From assembly GCA_905480215.1 (NCBI GenBank), contig CAJQPL010000001.1:1-55905 (forward strand): DNA of 55,905 nt, in the 5' to 3' direction. Position numbers and translations under genes: made by a program. Under the pieces are notes generated by a model that was given only the letters and a program-made list of their open reading frames with translations, searched no databases and had not been told where the DNA came from. Positions 52,246-55,905 of the stretch are shown here, piece by piece. This stretch comes from an uncultured Woeseiaceae bacterium. GTDB lineage: Bacteria > Pseudomonadota > Gammaproteobacteria > Steroidobacterales > Woeseiaceae. Positions within the stretch are counted from its first letter, which is position 1; each line of letters begins with the position of its first letter.

Positions 52246-52677
52246 CTCGAGATTCCTCTTTACGGCGTTGATCCGATGGGCATGCATCGCCGCCGAAGCT
52301 CGTCACTCTGGGTGCCGGAAAAAAGCGCCGGGAAAAGTTGAGTGCTTGGTCAGGATTAGCAAGGGGTGCTCACGCCAGTCGAACATAATTCATCGAACAT
52401 AACCCAAAGGATCTTTGCGCGTTTTTCGAGCCGATTATTCTCATGGGAAGGTCACAATGCTACAAAGTATTAAAAATAGAGATCGGGCGATAAAAGGGGT
52501 GGTGTTTTTCGGCCAATAGTGATAAAAAGCTTGAAAACAACAGTTTCAAACAGCGACCGGGGGATAGCTGAAGAGCACGTATTCCCTAGTCTTGATAACA
52601 GAAAGTGAGGCTGTCACAGCCTCACTTGATTAAACCAAGGCGTAAAGCCGAGATGATCGAGATCAAGGGGAATGAAG
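52246..52677. promoter_or_regulatory. 432-base intergenic region before the TonB-dependent receptor
   Basis: No gene is supported here. It holds a direct repeat, two exact copies of TCGAACATAA at 52379-52388 and 52393-52402 (period 14), and an 11-bp perfect hairpin near the gene (annotated separately). AT-rich runs around 52455-52475 may be part of a promoter, but no convincing -35/-10 pair is claimed. No terminator for the upstream operon was seen. Confidence 0.5.
52603..52627 (+). promoter_or_regulatory. Perfect 11-bp hairpin in the receptor leader
   Basis: AAGTGAGGCTG-TCA-CAGCCTCACTT, an exact inverted repeat 51 bases before the receptor start. It is followed by GATTAAACC rather than a T-run, so it is more likely an mRNA stability or attenuation element, or a protein-binding dyad, than a plain terminator. 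Confidence 0.55.
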
Positions 52678-55600
52678 ATGGGTGACAAAAATACAACAAT
52701 GCGAAAAACCAAATTGGCTACTGCCGTATCGGCAGTTATGTGCATGGCGGCCGGTCCGGCGAGTGCGCAGTCGGCCAGTGACGATCTAGAAGAGGTTGTG
52801 GTCGTAGGTATTCGCGGCAGTATGATGCAAGCCCTAGATGTCAAGCGTAATTCTTCAGGCGTGATGGACGCCATTTCCGCGGAAGACATCGGTAAGTTCC
52901 CCGATACCAACCTGGCGGAATCGTTGCAGCGCATTACCGGCGTTTCCGTGAACCGCGTCGAAGGCGAGGGTTCCGAGGTCACAATTCGCGGCTTCAGTGG
53001 CCAGTTTAACCTGGTGACCCTGAATGGCCGCCAGATGCCTGCGGCCGATAACAATATCGGTTTCTTTGGCATCAACGCCAACGGCGGTGGCGGTAATTCG
53101 CGCTCTTTCGACTTTTCGAACATTGCGTCTGAGGGCGTATCGGCCCTGCAGGTTTACAAATCCGGCAGGGCTTCAGCCCCGTCCGGCGGTATTGGTGGCA
53201 CGATCAATGTTCAAACACTCCGACCTCTTGATGTCGGTACTCAGTTCTCTATCGGCGCCAAAGGCGTCGACGACAACGGCGGCGACAGCATTACGCCGGA
53301 GCTTAGCGGTCTGGGCAGCTGGACGAATGATTCAGGTACCTTGGGCATTAGCGCCTTCGCTTCCTACCAGGAGCGCGATTACACGAATCGCACAGCGCTT
53401 GGCGGTGGCTTTTTCGTTTGGCAGACGCCATTTGATGCGACTATCCCGGCCTTCGCGAACGCCACTATCGTCAATGCACCGGGCCCCGATACCCTGGCCG
53501 GTTTTATACCAAATGCTTCTATGACGTACACCGAGGGTAACCGAGAACGCTCGAACGCTGCGATAACCGTGCAGTTCGCACCCAGTGACCGCAGCACTTT
53601 TACCGTGGATGCGTTGTGGGCGATGAATGATCAGTCCCAAAAGAGTGTGGGTGATTTACCTTTCTATGTTCGCCAATTCGATTTCGCCGCTTTCGATAAC
53701 AACCCTGTTTTCAGTGTTCCTGTCCTGCTGGGCGAACCGCTCGTGTCCGGTGCTGGCAGCGACTTCACCCAGGCGGGCAAGGAGCTCCCATTCCGGAATT
53801 CGCGCTTCGAACTTCGAGACGAGTTGACTACGTTCGGCGCCAATTGGGATTTTCAGATCAGTGAATCGTGGTCGATTAACGTCGACGCGTATACCGCCGA
53901 AGCGACAGCCGGCGGCAACTTCCCTGATGGCTCTATGTCTAATGCCATCTCCATTGGCGGTCAGGCTGTTGCTATGCAATGGATGGACTTCCGAACCGAC
54001 ATCACGCAGTCCGTCCAGGCCATCGCCGACGGCTCCGGCCCGACCAGCAATCTGGTCGGCGGTGTGGTGACTAACTACGCCGGCGGCAACGCGAACGGTG
54101 TTTTCGAAAAATCGGATCTTGGTTCCCAGTGGATCCTTCAAGATTTCAGAGACCAGGAAAGCACCATGGACCAGCTCCAATTGAAGGCTGGTTGGGACAA
54201 CGGTAGTGGGCTGCGCGCTAATTTCGGCGTGGGCTATTACGACAATGAGATTGTGCAGAATAATCTCTCTACCCGGGAAGAACTCGGCGGCTGGAACACG
54301 GGTTTCATCGGCGATATCGTAACGCTGATGGGCGAAGATGCTATCGAAGAGGTCTGCATCTCCTGCCAGTTTAACGACAATGACAACCTCATCCTGTCGG
54401 AGGCGGAACTGATCGCGGATTACACCGCTGCCGGCGGAATCCTGGCCGACGGCGCTCAATATCGAGTCGTGGGAGAGAACGCGTTCTTTGTCGACCCGAT
54501 AGCGTTCGCCCAGGCCTTTGACGGCTTCACCAGCGGCGGCGGGGCAGTGTACGACGTCAACAACCGGAAGGTGAATAGCACAAACGACCGTACCATTAGC
54601 GAATCGGCCCTGTCGGCTTACGGCGAGATTATCATTGACGGCGAAGTCGGCGACCTGCCGATGCAGGTCGTGGTCGGGATGCGCTACGAGGAGACGGACG
54701 TCGAATCCTCATCGATTCAGTCGATACCGCTGTCCAAAGACTGGGCATCGGACAACGACTTCAACACGATATTCGGCTCGATTCCACAGGCGGTGACGCA
54801 GAAACACAAATATGACAACTTTCTGCCGAACGTCGACATCTCGGTTGATGTCACAGAGAACATGAAAGTGCGCGCGTCGATGAGCAAAACCATCGCGCGT
54901 CCGGAGCTAGGCGCTATGTTCGTCGATACCAATGCCGGTAATCCGGGCACGGCGACGGCACTGGGTGGTCAGTGGACTGGTAGCAGGGGTAACGCGCAAC
55001 TCGATCCGCTGGAGTCCAGTAACCTCGACCTGTCGTTCGAGTTTTACTACGGTGAAGGCAGCGCCTTTACGGTCGCCTACTTTGACAAGTCGATAACGAA
55101 CTTTATCGGCAACGAGCAGGTAACGACCAACCTGTTCGGTCTGACCGATGTCGCCAGTGGGCAACCGGGTACGCTCTCAGGCCAGGCCCTCGCAGAATTG
55201 GAGGCGAGGGGCTCTGTCGCGACCGAGACGAACCTTTTCACCATGACGGCTATCCTCGCTAATCCGGCCGATTTCCCAGGTGGTGCCAATGAGTTCATCG
55301 ACCCCAGTGAGCCGGGCGGTGCCGCGCAGTCATCAGACATAGCCACCGCGTACGACATAGGTCCTCAGCCAGGCGATCCATTGGCCAGCTACATCGTGCA
55401 ACAACCCACGAACGCGAGCAATGCCAATATCGATGGTTGGGAGATTGCCCTGGTGCACTTCTTTACAGGTCCCCTCGAAGGCTTCGGCATTAATACCAAC
55501 GCGACCTTTGTCAACGGTGACGTCGCATACGACGTTTCCCTTCCTGAGGCTGAGGATCAGTTTGCTTTGACGGGCTTGTCGGACTCGTACAATCTCATCG

Positions 55601-55887
55601 TCTTCTACGAGAACGAAAGGTTTAGCGCACGTGTTCTCTTCAACCACCGTGATGAGTTTTTGTCTAACACCAACTGGAACAACCGCATACCGCGGTATGT
55701 TGAAGAGTACGAACAGCTTGACTTTAATCTCGGCTGGCGTGCCACTGATAAGCTGACGTTTTCCCTTGAAGGCATCAACATGCTGGAAGAGCCGATCGTC
55801 TTTCGTGGCCGCACAGAACAACAAGTACAGGCCTATATTGAAGGCGATATGCGTTTAATGCTGGGTGCACGGTACACATTCTTCTAG
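52678..55887 (+). CDS. TonB-dependent outer-membrane receptor
   Basis: About 1069 residues, a large 22-strand receptor. The ATG at 52678 is chosen because AAGGGG ends 8 bases upstream; the ATG at 52672 is too close to it. Signal peptide with TAVSAVMCMAAGPASAQ, then the plug: EEVVVVGIRGSMMQAL, IGKFPDTNLAESLQRITGVSV, VTIRGFSGQFNLVTLNGRQMP and GTINVQTLRPLD. The barrel ends in ARYTFF with the C-terminal Phe required for assembly. This sequence type (with the IGKFPDTNLAE block) is common in marine gammaproteobacterial receptors for carbohydrates and other nutrients. It may feed the ABC operon upstream, but it has its own leader. Confidence 0.92.
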   Translation: MGDKNTTMRKTKLATAVSAVMCMAAGPASAQSASDDLEEVVVVGIRGSMMQALDVKRNSSGVMDAISAEDIGKFPDTNLAESLQRITGVSVNRVEGEGSEVTIRGFSGQFNLVTLNGRQMPAADNNIGFFGINANGGGGNSRSFDFSNIASEGVSALQVYKSGRASAPSGGIGGTINVQTLRPLDVGTQFSIGAKGVDDNGGDSITPELSGLGSWTNDSGTLGISAFASYQERDYTNRTALGGGFFVWQTPFDATIPAFANATIVNAPGPDTLAGFIPNASMTYTEGNRERSNAAITVQFAPSDRSTFTVDALWAMNDQSQKSVGDLPFYVRQFDFAAFDNNPVFSVPVLLGEPLVSGAGSDFTQAGKELPFRNSRFELRDELTTFGANWDFQISESWSINVDAYTAEATAGGNFPDGSMSNAISIGGQAVAMQWMDFRTDITQSVQAIADGSGPTSNLVGGVVTNYAGGNANGVFEKSDLGSQWILQDFRDQESTMDQLQLKAGWDNGSGLRANFGVGYYDNEIVQNNLSTREELGGWNTGFIGDIVTLMGEDAIEEVCISCQFNDNDNLILSEAELIADYTAAGGILADGAQYRVVGENAFFVDPIAFAQAFDGFTSGGGAVYDVNNRKVNSTNDRTISESALSAYGEIIIDGEVGDLPMQVVVGMRYEETDVESSSIQSIPLSKDWASDNDFNTIFGSIPQAVTQKHKYDNFLPNVDISVDVTENMKVRASMSKTIARPELGAMFVDTNAGNPGTATALGGQWTGSRGNAQLDPLESSNLDLSFEFYYGEGSAFTVAYFDKSITNFIGNEQVTTNLFGLTDVASGQPGTLSGQALAELEARGSVATETNLFTMTAILANPADFPGGANEFIDPSEPGGAAQSSDIATAYDIGPQPGDPLASYIVQQPTNASNANIDGWEIALVHFFTGPLEGFGINTNATFVNGDVAYDVSLPEAEDQFALTGLSDSYNLIVFYENERFSARVLFNHRDEFLSNTNWNNRIPRYVEEYEQLDFNLGWRATDKLTFSLEGINMLEEPIVFRGRTEQQVQAYIEGDMRLMLGARYTFF

Positions 55888-55905
55888 AGGTAGAAGTCGG
55901 CAAGA

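Noticed and set aside
53656-54459. Minus-strand 267-codon open frame inside the receptor
   Set aside because: Antisense to the TonB-dependent receptor barrel and without a Shine-Dalgarno or domain; typical shadow of a long GC-rich gene.
1-55905. CRISPR arrays, tRNA or rRNA genes, and insertion sequences
   Set aside because: No regularly spaced repeats, no cloverleaf-type sequence with conserved TTCGAATC-like arm in an intergenic region, and no complete transposase were seen; small RNA genes cannot be excluded by eye.

Overview
The window reads as an accessory, catabolism-rich stretch of a Gram-negative proteobacterial chromosome. Evidence for this is a large TonB-dependent receptor with a typical proteobacterial plug, a 7Fe ferredoxin FdxA, many Sec signal peptides with periplasmic ABC binding proteins, Shine-Dalgarno sites in front of most genes, and frequent 4-base start/stop overlaps. 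The receptor plus tryptophan-halogenase pairing suggests an aquatic gammaproteobacterium, but this is inference; the sugar ABC operons look more like those of Alphaproteobacteria. No rRNA, tRNA, CRISPR array, intact insertion sequence or phage gene was seen.

Layout. (1) 1-4812, minus: an operon of SSS symporter, Gfo/Idh/MocA oxidoreductase, xylose-reductase-like aldo/keto reductase and a TauD/TfdA dioxygenase that runs off the left edge. (2) 5082-7009, plus: an AT-rich pair, a secreted RCC1-repeat propeller and a ThuA-domain protein. (3) 7069-13386: an amidase divergent from a four-gene peptide/opine-type ABC transporter with a fused double ATPase. (4) 13486-16125: an AT-rich lipoprotein quinoprotein dehydrogenase with a heme c domain, then a NIPSNAP protein. 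(5) 16169-24022: a fructose/ribose-type ABC transporter, a tagatose/psicose 3-epimerase-like enzyme, a 6-phospho-3-hexuloisomerase-like SIS protein, a FrcK-like kinase and a convergent fructokinase. (6) 24222-27449, minus: a YegT-YegU-YegV-like trio (nucleoside transporter, ADP-ribosylglycohydrolase family, PfkB kinase). (7) fdxA and a MarR regulator.

(8) 28628-38983 is the most interesting part. A small membrane protein and an SSS transporter diverge from a tight seven-gene operon: 6-hydroxynicotinate reductase-like protein, UPF0280 (ApbE-like) protein, two AA_synth paralogues, an enamidase, a CoxM-like FAD subunit and a fused CoxS-CoxL molybdenum hydroxylase. Three of these steps match the reductive nicotinate pathway of Eubacterium barkeri: hydroxylation to 6-hydroxynicotinate, ring reduction, then ring opening to 2-formylglutarate and ammonia. 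The later E. barkeri enzymes are absent here, and UPF0280 and the AA_synth pair have no assigned role. The E. barkeri reductase carries covalent flavin, so an ApbE-like neighbour is a natural candidate flavinyl transferase.

(9) 39076-40024: a GATase-like protein and a decayed acetamidase/formamidase fragment. (10) 40049-41533, minus: a tryptophan-halogenase-family flavoprotein. (11) 41697-52245: a ten-gene operon of Tm-1-like/UPF0261 protein, PEP-hydrolase-like TIM barrel, KstD/fumarate-reductase-like flavoprotein, a carbohydrate ABC transporter (SBP, two permeases, and the ATPase at the far end), ribokinase-like kinase, SDR and NagD-type phosphatase; its substrate is unknown. (12) 52678-55887: the TonB-dependent receptor. 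Overall the window is a string of self-contained uptake-plus-catabolism cassettes, with a single recognisable transcription factor (MarR).
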